A stretch of DNA of 64,000 nucleotides from Pisolithus tinctorius (GCA_024663395.1 JANFAH010000005.1:1240001-1304000), one strand, 5' to 3'. Counted from the first letter of the stretch, positions 35,448-47,999 are shown. Notes: generated by a model from the sequence alone, not told the origin. Numbers and translations: made by a program.

Positions 35448-37724
35448 TCACCGAATACCAGCGGTCGCCTTCTGCAATGCACGCTTGACGCCAAGTTGAG
35501 CTTTCCTAAGCTCATCGGCGGTCGAATCTTCAATCTCGAGCTTCTCAAGAGCGCGAGCCAGTTCAGCCTCGACCTGTTGCTTGGCGCCACGCTTGAGTTT
35601 CATGCCAATCTCTGGGGAGGTGATGGTCCCCTCGACTTGGTGGATATATGCCTCAAGGTCAGATTTGGCCTCATGCCGGGACTGGAATTCCTTGTCTGCC
35701 TGCTTGAACTGCTCAGCGTCCTTGATCATCTGGTCAATCTCGGCCGTCGATAGACGTCCAACAGAGTTGGTGATGCCTGGATATCATTCAGACCATGAGA
35801 TTTGATGATCGTCAGATAACTCACTAATCGAGGCTTTACGACCCGAAGCGCGATCTTGAGCAGATACCTTCAGTAGACCGTTGGCATCAACCTCAAAGGT
35901 AGTGACAAGCTCGGCTTGACCACGAGGCATCGGTGGGATGCCAGTGAGTTCGAATTCACCGAGCAACCGATTGTCGCGACATTGCGTCCGCTCGCCTTCG
36001 TACCTGAATGCAATAACTGAGATAACGCGTTTCTCAGGTTCATCAAAATAACTTACACAGGGAAGGTAACTGTAGTTTGGTTGTCCTCGACTGTGGTGAA
36101 CACCCGGGACTTGCTGGTAGGGATGGGGGTATTACGAGGAACGACCACCCCGAAGACGTCGCCTTGCATGGCAACTCCGAGAGAAAGGGGAGCGACGTCA
36201 AGGAGAAGAAGATCCTGAGTTTTCTCCGAAGTCTGACCAGTTAGGACGGCGGCCTGAACAGCAGCTCCATAGGCGACAGCTTCGTCAGGATTGATTGACT
36301 TGTTCAGTTGGCGGCCACCGAAGTATTCAGAAACAAGGGCTTGTATTTTAGGAATACGTGTAGAACCACCAACAAGCACAATGTCATCGACCCTTTCGCG
36401 GGGTATTTTGGAATCTTTGAGCACCTTCTCGACAGGCTCAAGAGTTGATTTGAACAGTGCGGCGTTGATTTCCTCAAAGCGAGCCCGAGTGATATTAGCC
36501 GAGAAGTCAACACCCTAATGGAACAAACATATAGTTAAGCATGACTTCCTCCTGACGTTAGCCTCTCCGGACATACCTGGAAAAGTGAATCAACCTCGAT
36601 GGTCGTTTGGGTAACGCTGGAGAGAGTGCGCTTGGCACGTTCGCAGGCGCTTCTCAACCGTCTCAGGGCACGAGGATCCTCAGAGATATCGAGCTTTTGC
36701 TTCCTCTTGAACTCGTTCTTGAAGTGTTCTAGAAGTGCGTTGTCGAAGTCTTCACCACCCAGATGGGTGTCACCGGCAGTTGCCTTCACGGCAAATACAC
36801 CACCACTGATATTGAGGAGGGAAACATCAAAGGTTCCTCCACCAAGGTCAAAAATAAGGACATTCTTTTCGGATTTTGACTGACGGTCGAGACCGTATGC
36901 AATAGCAGCAGCGGTGGGTTCATTAATAATACGGAGAACATCAAGGCCCGCGATGGCGCCAGCATCCTTGGTGGCCAAACGCTGCGAATCATTGAAGTAC
37001 GCAGGGACACTAGGGGAATGTCTGTCTCGAAGGTTGTACAGCAAGAAATATGTGAACTTACGTGATAACGGCCTTTTTGACGACCTTGCCAAGTTTCGCC
37101 TCGGAAATTTCCTTCATTTTGGTAAGGACCATGGAAGAGATTTCTTGGGGTGTGAAAGTCTTTTCCTCTCCAAGGTAGTTGACCTTGATCAGAGGAGAAC
37201 CCTCTTTTTCAACGACCTCGAATGGCCAATGGGCCATATCCTAACAATCTATCGATCAGATGATCTACGGGAGGGACGCAAATACTCACCTTTTTTACAT
37301 CTGGATCGCTAGAATGACCATCAAAGTCAGCAGGACGCACCACACGGAGATACTAGAAGACACGGACTCATAGCGACGACCAATAAGACGCTTAGCATCA
37401 AATACGGTGTTACGAGGGTTCATTGCAGCCTGATTCTTTGCCGCGTCGCCGATGAGACGTTCCTCAGCAGAGAAGGCGACATATGATGGTGTTGTGCGAT
37501 TACCCTCTATAGATATCGGAGTCAAGACTATCAAATAGATACCTCGAAGGCTTGTCGGTACTCACGATCGTTGGCAATGATTTCTACCCGATCGTTTTGC
37601 CAGACACCCACACACCTGGACGTATGAATAGAGTAAAGACATGTGACAATAAGCTAATGAGTCGCACTTACGAGTATGTTGTGCCGAGATCGATGCCAAT
37701 TGCGCCGTCGAAAACGTCTTCCAT
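35448..37724 (-). CDS. SSB1: Ribosome-associated Hsp70 (Ssb type)
   Basis: Cytosolic Hsp70 that binds nascent chains at the ribosome with the RAC co-chaperone. The ATG at 37724 gives [18 protein letters not shown]. ATPase landmarks: [45 protein letters not shown] and [14 protein letters not shown]. The substrate domain has [20 protein letters not shown]. The tail ([40 protein letters not shown]) ends ATAGIR without the EEVD of Ssa-type chaperones, which is why I call it Ssb. Several introns split the gene. It diverges from a mitoribosomal gene over 145 bp. Confidence 0.93.
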
Positions 37725-37869
37725 CTTTTTTTTTTGGTCTTTTCCCGGGCGTCGAGCGTTGGAAGATGGAAGAGAGGGATGATTGAAAAAAATCGATGGC
37801 CGGCTTATGTAAGCACCAAATGTCGCCCTTGAAATTTTGCACTGCCACTGCCAACATCCGTCTTTCCTC

Positions 37870-38839
37870 ATGGCTCTGCGGCCATGGACCACTGCAACGA
37901 GATGTCTGCGAAGGCAACGCGTCCTCCCCTGCAATGCTGCCAGGACTACGCACACGGCACCCAATAGTAATCTGGAGTCTTCTATAGAGTCACCGGAAGA
38001 CTGGCATCTCATGCAAGAGAACAGAGCCCGGTTCAAGACGCTATGTGAGTATGCTCACCTCGCGTCTATTTGCACGCCTCCCGACCTCTTTCTCCTGCAT
38101 AGTCGACCTTTTTAATCAGCATGGATCTACCCAGACACGTGAGAAAACCTTCCAGCCCCATCATACATTGTCACGTCCGCTAGCTCCTTCACAAACCACT
38201 CTCTCAGCCCTCGTTGCTGCTGGCGCGCATTTCGGACACACAACCTCATTAATGAATCCCAACTTTCTACCGTACTCATTTGGCACTCGTGCCGGTCTCA
38301 CCATCATCGACCTTGAACAGACCTTACCGCTTCTACGACGTGCCGCTAGTCTTGTACGCGCAGTCGCACAACGCAACGGCACAATAATCTTCGTGGGCAC
38401 CCGCCCTGACTTGCAGGACACGATACAAAGGGCGTCGGAGAGACTTGGGCCACAGGGATATCACATTGGAGAACGATGGCTCCCCGGAACCCTTACGAAT
38501 AGGAACCAGCTTTTCCAGGAGGAGAGTCACCAGTACCGCTTGACACCCGACCTTGTCGTCTTCCTCAACCCCTTGGCCAACATGAACGCAATACGCGAGT
38601 GTGCTATTCAGCACGTTCCGACAATTGGTATCATTGATTCCAACGCGGATCCTCGCATTGTCATGTATCCCATACCTGCAAACGATGATAGCCCCCGCAC
38701 GGCCCAAATAATAGCTGGCGTTTTAAGTGTGGCAGGAAGAGAAGGCGTCGTGGCACGGGGAGAGGACCAAAAAACTTATCAACATCAGGCACACAGGATA
38801 TTGATCAAGCAAGCTTTAACTGGCGAAGGAAATTCGTGA
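37870..38839 (+). CDS. MRP4: Mitochondrial ribosomal protein uS2m
   Basis: Small-subunit mitoribosomal protein. Exon 1 (37870-38044) encodes an Arg-rich presequence (MALRPWTTATRCLRRQRVLP). A 58-nt intron (38045-38102) leads in phase to DLFNQHGSTQTREKTF. The S2 core follows: LVAAGAHFGHTTSLMNPNF, GLTIIDLEQTLPLLRRAA, GTIIFVGTRPDLQDTI, HIGERWLPGTLTNR, LVVFLNPLANMNAIRECA, HVPTIGIIDSNADP and MYPIPANDDSPRTAQII. The stop is 38837-38839. The frame also opens at an intronic GTG (38045), which I rejected as start in favour of the spliced presequence. Confidence 0.92.
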
Positions 38840-38922
38840 TCTCATTATATATAATCGTGTCTACGTCGCCTTTGCTTGCTCTCTTTGGATATCATACCAA
38901 TATTCTATACCGTTGCTTGAGC

Positions 38923-40639
38923 TTATTGTTGCAAGTAATGGAAGAACGAAGACTCACTCTCTGCTTCAGACAATGCGCGCACGTTTCCGCCAAGCTTATT
39001 GACCGTTTCGATGTACTCTTCCTCTTCAACGCTATCAAACACAATGCCACCACCTGCTTGCAGGTACGCAACGCCATTCTTGAAGGTCATCGTACGGATA
39101 GCGATGCAAGTGTCCATGGCATCATCGGCAAAGTCAAAGCGACCAACCGCTCCTGCATAAATTCCGCGCTTTTCCTTTTCTAGTTCGGAGATTATCTCAA
39201 TTGCCTTGATCTTTGGTGCGCCAGAAACCGTGCCCGCAGGAAAAATTGATCGGAAAGCGTCGAATCTAAATGACACAGTCAAGCCGGCAAGCTACAGAGG
39301 CATTAGGTGAGTAGATTCACCTTGACTTCCCCTCGCGGAGAATGCCAGACACTTGAGAAGTCAAATGCATGACATGGCTGAACTTGTGCACCTCCATGAG
39401 ATAATCCACTTTCGATGTCTCTGGCTTGCACACACGATTGATGTCGTTTCGAGCAAGATCAACGAGCATAATATGTTCTGCCCTATCCTTTTCTGATGAG
39501 CGCAGCTGTTCAGCCAATTTTTCGTCCTCTATATTTATTACCATGTGAGTTACGATTGCTGGCCATGAAATGAAACCTACCCTCGATAGTTTTGCCACGT
39601 TTTATCGTTCCCGCAATGGCATGGTTGTACACTTTGTTAGCCTCGACCTTGCAGAGGGTTTCAGGGCTAGCACCAACGACCTGCAAATCGCCACAATCCA
39701 AATAAAACATATAAGGACTTGGATTGAGCTGACGCAGCTGCCTGTAAACATTGAAAGGATGAAGCTCCGTTGGTCGGGAGAGTCTCTGTGATGGAACAGC
39801 CTGAATAATATCGCCAGCAATAACGTGTTCCTTCAGTTTGGTTACAAATCCTTCGTAACCTTCCTTGCCCACGTTAGAAACCGCTTCGTTGCCCAATGAG
39901 ATAGCAGGTTGAGGTACATCGGGGGTATTCGGTGACATAAGGACTTTAGCCAGCCGGCGAATTTTGGCCACTGCAGTTTGATATACAAAGGAAAGGTTCG
40001 TTGTGCCAGCGTTCGTTGGGGAGAATACATGAGAGACGACTTTGACACTCTGGAACAAGTGGTCGTAGATGAGGAGGGAGTCTGTGATCATAAACAGAGA
40101 CTCGGGGATGCCAAGAGGGTCGTTCAGGTCTCTCGCCGTCTTAGGTTCGAAGTACCGTATACAATCGTAGGAAACGTAGCCGATCGCGCCGCCAGTAAAG
40201 GTAGGGATTTCCGGGATTTTGATATACTGGTGAACCGACAGCTCTCGTTGGAGAGCGACCATGGGATCCCCCGTAACCTCTTCGTTCGGACCGGTTTTGA
40301 TAACCTTGAGAGGGTCTGTCTAATGCTTAATATGATGCCGGTGACATATCTCCACTGGTTTCTGACCTGCACCCACAAAACTATACCTGGCTATGTTTTC
40401 GCCAGCGATGACAGATTCTAGGAGAAAGCTGAATTTTGAACCCTGGGATATCCGGAGGTACGCCATGCATGGTGTGATGAGGTCTGCGGGGAGCTGGACG
40501 AAGACTGGGATGCAGTTGCCCCGCTTTTCGCGGATAATGAGTTGCTCGACTGTAGCGAGTGAAGGGTATGCTTGCAACTTCTACGAAGCAATAAGGAAAG
40601 ACGAGGAGAGATCCGGATGGCACTTACCTGTGGGTCCAT
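38923..40639 (-). CDS. TRP2: Anthranilate synthase component I
   Basis: Chorismate-using enzyme of tryptophan synthesis; it works with the glutaminase component Trp3. Exon 1 encodes only MDPQ (ATG at 40639) before a GTAAGT intron, then [15 protein letters not shown] and [13 protein letters not shown]. Family blocks: [67 protein letters not shown], the IAGTIKRG loop, [34 protein letters not shown] and [19 protein letters not shown]. The stop is at 38923-38925. All active-site stretches appear intact. Confidence 0.93.
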
Positions 40640-41000
40640 GGTAGGCGGGTTGGTCGATGCTCTGGCCAACACTAGCTGCTAGTATTTAAGTGTGTAGACA
40701 GAAGGCGACTGATGTCCGTTAACGAGTCGGCAATCGTTGTCTCCGACAGCAACGGACGCCTCTGACAGGGTAACAATATCTGACAGGCCGATCCCGGGTC
40801 ATACTAGTAGTACCTTTGAAACAAGTTGCGGAAATCTGGCTTAGTCTCTATCATGCGGCTTCCAACAAAGATTACTACGCACGTAGTTTCAGATCGGCCG
40901 CCCAGCGCACAGCCAGTGGTATGTGACGTGGGTATGGCCAGGCAGAACCGCTTTTCTATTCAGATCGGGCTCAAATCATGGCCGATCCAGCTGTTGCATC
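40640..41000. other. Divergent TRP2/SHQ1 promoter region
   Basis: This 361 bp stretch lies between two start codons. I see no gene, clear TATA box or repeat. A Gcn4-like site was looked for near TRP2 (TGACTCA or close variants); only TGACT fragments are present, so no call is made. Confidence 0.45.
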
Positions 41001-42643
41001 ATGATCACTCCCAAGTTTTCGTGTTCGCAGACCGATGACTCTCTCATCACATCGATATACTGCCCTTCAGTCCGTGTGGGTGCACTGGCAGTCCTTACAC
41101 GTCTGTTGCGCCCACTCAGATCATCTTTCTAGGCCGCTGACGTGGAAATCAATGTCGACAATACTGTGTTGATCGTCCACATCAATCCGTATTTCCTACG
41201 CCTCAACTTCCCTTATCCTGTGGAAGAGGATGACAACTCGTCCGCGCAGTACGACCCGAGCTCCGGTTACCTTACAATTACCCTCACCAAAAGCGTGAAA
41301 GGACAGCATTTCCCGGACTTGGATTTGTTAGCGACTCTCCTTGCACCACGTCCCTCGCGCCCTCAAACAAGGCCATCCATCGAGGTTCTGGATCCATCGA
41401 CAGACGACGCAATCACAGACATTTCCAAGCGTGCAGATGCACTTTCTCTGGACGACGAGTTCGCGCAAGGTTTGTCCAAACGTCAGCCCTCTTCCCCTCT
41501 TCTAAGATCATCCCAGCTGCGAAGAATGAATGGCAGCTGCCCCAGGCTCTACCTGACCCTGCATCAGGATTCCACACATCTTCAAAGCGCTACTATGGCT
41601 TTTTGGATGCGTTTACGGGCTATTTCGCCTATGTTAACCATACGGAGAACGAGATTAATGAACTGGGTGATGATGCGGAGGCTTGCAATGCCGAAGAACG
41701 GCGGGCTAGGCGAATAGCCCATGAAAACGAAAAGTGGAACGAAGAACATTACATGTTTGTCTGTGTGATGCTGGATCCAGTTCTATGATAATGGCTCCTG
41801 CAGGGCGGATTATACCGAAGATGAATACATCCAAGAGTTGATCAATTGGCATGATCCAGATCTGACAAGTACCGCCGAGGTCGTCCTTACAGAAGACGAG
41901 AACATGGCCATTCTCCGTTTGCCAAGGAAAGAGTGTGAGCAACACTTTCTTGGAAATTAACTTCGGAAGCTGATTTACTCCAGACATAATGAACACTTTT
42001 CAAGAACACAATCTGTATCTAACACTGATTACCCTTATGTATGCGCATGCTTACGACAAGCGGACCACGTTGAACGACCCCACTACGGAGAGCGCGTGGA
42101 CGATCTGCAATCTTATCGCCGCCTTTTCAGCACTCGATCCTCCTCCGTATTCGCCTGGGGAACTTACAGGCGGCGCTGCACTTGACTTTACTGACGCGGA
42201 GCTTACATCGACATTAGTATCGTCTTACAGACGCTCTCTCGCCTTTCCCCTCTATCGCTCCTTCCAGCTTGCGGAGCGGTGTCGAACGGATGTCGCTGCT
42301 ACTCTTCGCAGGGGAAAGCGATTGATAACAAGATATCTGCTTAGAGTCAAGGACATTTTGGATCATCACGACGTCTACTATATTTATAGTAAAATATGGG
42401 TGGAGGATTTTTGTGTATGGATCCAGGGAGGCGCAAGGTCAGGATCCATTCCCGCTTAAGGTTCCCAAACCTAACTGACGTGCTTTTCGCTTCAGCGATG
42501 TTGTCTTGACACGGATCGGAGAAAAACTGGATGCGCTGAAAGTACCCAAGTCTGCCATTGGGTGGGATCTGGAGGAGCTTGAAGAGGCTACACGACTTGC
42601 AGTCAATAGAGACAGCGACAGCGATGACGAGTCCATCGAATGA
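41001..42643 (+). CDS. SHQ1: H/ACA snoRNP assembly factor Shq1
   Basis: Chaperone that holds dyskerin/Cbf5 before H/ACA particle assembly. The ATG at 41001 gives MITPKFSCSQTDDSLIT, the start of a CS (Hsp20-like) domain; an intron (donor GTGGGT, acceptor TTCTAG near 41132) joins YCPSVR to AADVEINVDN and INPYFLRLNFPYPVEED. The Shq1-specific domain follows: KRYYGFLDAFTGYFAYVN, DYTEDEYIQELINWHDPD, HNLYLTLITLMYAHAYDKRT, ESAWTICNLIAAFSALD and SYRRSLAFPLYRSFQLAE. The protein ends SDSDDESIE at 42641-42643. Motif order matches the family well. Confidence 0.92.
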
Positions 42644-43064
42644 GCATTTTACGGCAGTGGGCCAAGGTAACCATTCATAGCATGGTCGTTCACATAAAAA
42701 CTTTATCATGGCATGGTGCCCGTATTGGTTCTTCACAGAAAAGTTTCAAACAGGGTGCCACAGACTTCTGTTCTTCGCAGATAGAACAGGACGTTAATGG
42801 AAAATACGAGCACAGCACGTGGAACAACCGGCTTCCTTTGATTATTCGGTCTGCCTGCATGATAGTAACCATCGCCTAGGTTTAATGTTATGTGCGGCAG
42901 GGTGGCGATTGAAGAGCCGCAGGTGGAACGAAGGACGTACTTGCACAATACGGCAGCAAAGCTGGGGACATGCAACTACTGAGGGCGTCCGTGTGTTGTT
43001 AGTGCAAGGTCTTCATCATTTCTGTGATAGAATTAATGCGTGCAGTCACTTCGGCCGATTAACC
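42644..43064. other. Spacer, no gene seen
   Basis: This 421 bp stretch lies between SHQ1 and the next predicted gene on the same strand. Short frames on both strands show no conservation. It presumably holds the SHQ1 3' end and a promoter. Confidence 0.45.
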
Positions 43065-43538
43065 ATGCCGTTCCGTGCAGACACCGCGTTCGGAGTTGCT
43101 GGGTAAGTATGCTCTATGGTAATTAACGAGAGAAGGGTTGCAGTTGTATGTGTGTAACCAGCACCATGGCGCAGCATCAATGGCGTCGATTTAAACGGAA
43201 GGCGCACTAGCAAGTATTTCGAATACTACACTAGTCGAAGTGCGACGCGGAACAGAGCAGGACCGGCAATTGGTGATCGCCGTGGCACAAATTTGAGTGC
43301 ACAACGAATTGCAGGAATAGGAACTTCTGCCAACACCTTCCAGAAGCTCAGTATATTTGGAAGTCACCGAGCGGCTAGCACCTTGGACCAGGTGCAACGC
43401 TACCTAGCATCTAGGCCGAAGCGAAACGAGCTTCACAAAAAAGGATGCTCCGGAAAGCGTCTGAACACACCATGCTGGGGTAACGATAACACTCATCGAA
43501 GACACGTGGTATCACAATATGTAGTTCCGCCCAGGTGA
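43065..43538 (+). CDS. Unrecognised small protein, possibly RPEL-like
   Basis: Tentative gene model. The ATG at 43065 gives MPFRADTAFGVAG; a GTAAGT donor near 43102 and an acceptor GGCGCAG near 43178 would join, in frame, to INGVDLNGRRTSKYFEYYTS and on through GTNLSAQRIAGIGTSANTFQ. Near the end, LDQVQRYLASRPKRNELHKK resembles a single RPEL motif (RPxxxEL), which in animals binds actin. The frame ends at 43536-43538, but the last exon edge is unclear because the sequence after KKG loses coherence and a further intron may exist. There is no signal peptide. The function is unknown. Confidence 0.35.
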
Positions 43539-43801
43539 CTCCAAAATGAACATACGTACCAAATCCGCGTGCCAATGGCTCCGCTGCTTCTGTTTCGAGG
43601 GTACCATGTCAAAGTCTGGGAGAGCACTTAGATAAGGTATGCAAACACAGAGATTCCGCGATCCATATCTACCAACTCGCGGGGTCTGCCATAATGGGGC
43701 GACCAAGCCAAAATCAAAAGGAGAAAGGTAAGTTGGTTAACAGGTCTATCGGGAATTAGGAGGGGTTACTTGAGTACCCTTGTCTACTAGTGTGTCGATA
43801 G

Positions 43802-45708
43802 TCATCCTTCTGTTGCCACGAAACCCTTTACCTTCACATGTTCGTTCGCAGGAAGCACATCAAAACCACTCTGGCCAAGGTCGGCGGGCAACACGGCCGA
43901 TTCGTCGAGTCGCGATGAAGCGAGGAGGTCTTCGGCTTCTTCCGCATCAATATCTTCCGCCGCAGCGATCGGAGTCCGAATTGGAAGAAGGAAAGAAGGT
44001 GGTTTGACAAGGCTGTTGAACAAAAACTGCATACAGGTCTTGTGAACTGCAACGTGGCTTTAATGTAAGGTTGACTTACTGTTCCGTAACTGGTGAAATG
44101 ATAATTAGCCGCATGACGGCCAAGGTAGGTAACTGCTCACACTAGTAATCCAAACCCGAGGACTTGGAGGATGGATACTGGAAATAGAAGTTTCTCCCAG
44201 CCCAGCCCGAGACTGACTAGCCAGATGGAGAGTGTTCTGCACGTGTCTGCTAGGCTCCTAGCCGTGGCGCTGACGTGTCTTGTCACGCTGAGACCAAAGT
44301 AGTTGTACAGCGAAATACTGCATGCGGCCGCGACAACGGGCCATAGAACGTTCGGGTTATCGACTGTCTGATGCCACCCTCTCGAGAGGTCAAAGAAAGG
44401 CGATTGCGAGGCGAAGCGCCTCATGATGGGCATGAGTATTAAACCGGAAATAACTCCGAACAAGCCCTCATAGCCTACAACAACCAGTGGATGGACGGAC
44501 CAACGAGCCATGATTTTCTCCTCGATTACGAATTGGGCGGCGGTGCTGACATGGAAGATATGCGATCAAACTCAATCGACAATGAAATTCATTCTTACAA
44601 AATTTGGGCAAACAGGATGAAGAACACGCCTGCAGTGTCAAGTGTCACTCCGGCTTCTTCAAAGTCGAGAAACGACATACCGACCAACACCTTAGCCAAG
44701 TCAGTTTGGCTGGTAGGTTCCGAAACGGTACCGCCCGAGGCGAACAAGTTCACGGATTCCTTGATCGTATCTTTGATGAGAGAGCCACTGTAACCAACGA
44801 GAGATACTCCGGCCACGACGGTGAGCAACGATATCCATCTAGAGAATCTTAATGAATTGGCAAGAGAGAAGGAAGTAAACGCGTACTGGTACAGCCAAAG
44901 GTGACGGCGGAGGAAGAATACGCTGAAAATGCCCACAAAGAGGACAAGGGCACCACGTGTCATCTGGTAAATGGAAACAGGCGTGTATAATAGACCGATG
45001 TTCATGAGCTGAAGAGAACGCGTGAAGACGCGCGAAAAAAGAGTGTGAGCACCGAACAGGAGGTAAAATTATGCACGACGAATGAGATCGATGAAATTCC
45101 AAAGAATAGACGGACCGTTGTACCGGTGAGGTCACAAGCCGCTGGAAACCATAGAAGGAGAAGCTTCCATCCTTTGAGTTCGTCTTCCGATGCGGCAGAT
45201 TTACTCGATGTGGGTACGTCGTCATCCAGATCGGAAGGAAGGAAGACAGATGAAGACTGATACCGCGAGCGGAACCACGTGTAAAGAACGGGGAGGAAGC
45301 CTGTGCAGCGTGAGGACAGAGATAAGGACGATTCTCGAAAAATTAACACTAACAAAACATTTCGCCCACTAATAACCAGGGAGGTGAACAATCTGAGCGG
45401 GAGGGATGAACACGGGTACGAACCAAACATCTGCAGAGTTTGCCACACGGGCTGCTCGTACAAGACACGATTCTGGGGATTTGGGTCGTCGCAGTTCTCG
45501 ACGCATTGCATGTCCTGCGACACGGATAATTGAAGGGATGCGCAGGAAGCGCTGCGGGCACGACTCGCCTGCCATTTTCCACATAGTGAATTGCTGGAGC
45601 CCTGAGAAGAACTAGGGTAAATAATATAATAAGAAGGAGAGCGAGGCCACAGCTCACTGTGATGATCATCCCCGCGAGGAGGATGGGCACGAATAACGAG
45701 GACGGCAT
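43802..45708 (-). CDS. SLC35F6-type membrane transporter (drug/metabolite superfamily)
   Basis: Multi-pass transporter of the nucleotide-sugar transporter-like SLC35F group. The ATG at 45708 gives MPSSLFVPILLAGMIIT; a GTGAGC intron leads to GSSNSLCGKWQ, then a GC-AG intron (45515-45568, donor GCGAGT) leads to DMQCVENCDDPNP and YEQPVWQTLQMF, which are SLC35F6 landmarks. Further conserved parts are MNIGLLYTPVSIYQMTRGA, RWISLLTVVAGVSLVGYSG and ISLYNYFGLSVTRHVSATAR. A 10-nt microexon (44080-44089) restores LLVYGT before FLFNSLVKPPSFLLP. The tail is acidic (AAAEDIDAEEAEDLLASS). The substrate is unknown; a Golgi, vacuolar or mitochondrial membrane is possible. Confidence 0.85.
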
Positions 45709-45993
45709 GGTAGTTCGACGACGAGCTGGACAAAAATAAATATTAATAAGTAACGAGTCGGATAACTTGACATGTAATAGAAGATCTGAGATCACACGTG
45801 ACGGATGTCACGCTGGTGCTTCTCGTCGGTTTCCGTTTCCAGCGATATTTATCGCAACGGGTCCACTAATATTAGTGCTTTTAGGTTTCCCCGCGTGCTC
45901 AGCTGGTTCTCTGTCGTCGTCGCTGTGCTCTCGTTGTGCTCAACGTTGTTGACGTTGCACTGCACAGCGTACTCAGCCCTCTGACTGACAGCC

Positions 45994-47999
45994 ATGGTCA
46001 AGCTGTCGCTCATCTCCCCAAAAGGCAATCAGGGCGTCCGCTACTTCCCCCACCACGGCTACCTCGGGTTAACTCCAGTCAAAGTCGAAGGGCGTGCGTA
46101 CTTCTCATCCCCGCCCGCGCCTTCGCCCTCTGACAATACAGATAGTTGTCAGAACCAACGTAGAGCAGGATGGAAAACCTGTCCTAGCGAAGGACGTCAC
46201 CGTGGCTGTGCGCTGCTACGAGGCTCGGCATGGTCGTTTTGGAGCCGTTCACTTGAATGTCCTCTCCGAGCATGTCCTCACTCTGTGGCACAAAGACGAC
46301 AATCAAGACTGGTCGGAAATACGGGACAGCGAATACCCCTTTCGATTATCCGTCCCCTCTAATGTCGCTGCACCCAGCGTGGCTCTCTACTCTCAAGAAT
46401 ATCGCATATTCTGGCGCGTAGAGGCAGGTGCGTCAGCAAATTGCTCCCTGATGACAACCCCCCGCTCAAAAATTTTGGACAGTCTTGAACCATGTTCCTA
46501 TAGCCGGCGTTGGCTCCCGTCAAGTCAAATATTTTGAACTACCCCTCATTCGCTACAATTTACCCATCCACTCATCCCCCTCAATACTCGCCCCCTCTCC
46601 ATGGCATACCACTCATTTATCCACGTCCAGGTCACGTGGTGTACCATTGCGCTATTGTATTCTCGTTCCCCCAAATCCAATCGGTCCTCTTGACATAGTT
46701 ACCATCCAACTCACCGTACAGCCTCCTGATCAATCTGTCTCCATTCGCAGTGCTTCTGCTCTCGTTGAAAGACGCATTTATTTCAGCGAAATACCCTCCA
46801 TTTCCCATCCATCCACAGAGTCTATTCCTGCTTCGTCATTCTCCAATTGTAGCCCTGAACTGTACGCAGGTGTCGGTGCATCATCGCAGAATTTACATGC
46901 AGCGTCATCGTCCTCTCTGTACTCTGACTGTCCTTCTCGCCCTCTTCTGCAAGACCATCCTCGTACTCCCGACGAGGCTCCATCGTTCCCTCCTAGTGAT
47001 CGGGCGATCACGCATATATTTGCGCATTCTGAGTCATCCGCGCATTTCGTTCGAGTCGCCGACGGGATATGGAAACAGAATCTTACATTTTCTTGGCCCG
47101 AAACCAAGTCTAATAGTAGATGGTCCGTAGGAGAAACCATGCAAACAGAGATGGCTACCGTTAAATTTTTTCTTCGCGTCAAGGTTGGTCTTACCGCCAC
47201 TCTAAGCATTCGGAAGTTGATTGTCACATAGTTAATTGTTTCATCGCCGTCGTGTAGTGCAGAGACCGTCGAGCTCGACAACAGGGAACTCGCTGTTGTC
47301 TCGACTAACGATTCTCAGAGGCAGACCGCCCTTGCAAGATACAACGAGTCGGGTCGACACAAGTCCAAATCACCGCGTTCCTCTAACCGCGAACGCCGTG
47401 CGGAACATGCTGATCAACTTCCATCACCTCAGGCCAGTTCCAATTCATCACAAGAGGGACCATTTTCTGCCCCGCCCCGTCACCCCAGCGATTCCCGTCT
47501 TGGACACACCTACAAGTTTTCATCGGCATCTGACCCTCACGCTCAGAACGACAATCACAAGGCTAAACGATCCCGCAGGCCGCATACCTCTGCAGGGCCA
47601 CGCGATAAACCTGACGGGTTTGTGATGCGTAGTTACGAACCCGTTCCAAGTCAAACGTCTTCCGTTTCTACTGGAGCTCGTAGTTCAACTTTGGTGACGC
47701 CAACCTCACGCTCTTGTTGGCGGCAAAAATGGCCGGAGGTACCGCGTCTGGGATCTAGATCCTCCTCCAACCCTGATGGCCATGACAACTCGAAGGGAAT
47801 TTCCCAGCGCGACCAGGGTGGCCGTTTGCACGAGCATATGGACCAAGTTGAAATTCGTGCGTGGGAGGAAGAGCCTGTCCGGATCGAATTGGCAAACCAA
47901 AAGAAGAGCACAGCCAATGTGCTCGGTTTTATCTCCCAACGCAAGCGATCGTCGGGGATACTGTCCGCCATACGAACAGTTTTACCTACTGGGGGATGA
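45994..47999 (+). CDS. Arrestin-like protein
   Basis: Alpha-arrestin-type protein; such proteins link membrane cargo to Rsp5-type ubiquitin ligases. The ATG at 45994 gives MVKLSLISPKGNQGVRYFP, then after an intron (GTGCGT donor near 46097, acceptor ATACAG near 46140) IVVRTNVEQDGKPVLAKDVT and VAVRCYEARHGRFGAV. Arrestin-N-like strands continue to ALYSQEYRIFWRVEA; the C-terminal arrestin-like half includes IGPLDIVTIQLTVQP. The last third is disordered, rich in Ser, Pro and Arg, and ends SGILSAIRTVLPTGG at 47997-47999. I do not see a clear PPxY motif. The specific cargo is unknown. Confidence 0.75.

Noticed and set aside
38045..38102. Start of uS2m at the GTG in 38045
   Set aside because: This is the intron donor; splicing to the exon at 37870-38044 supplies a proper mitochondrial presequence.
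40640..41000. Gcn4-type site before TRP2
   Set aside because: I found only partial TGACT matches, not a full TGACTCA, so no regulatory claim is made.
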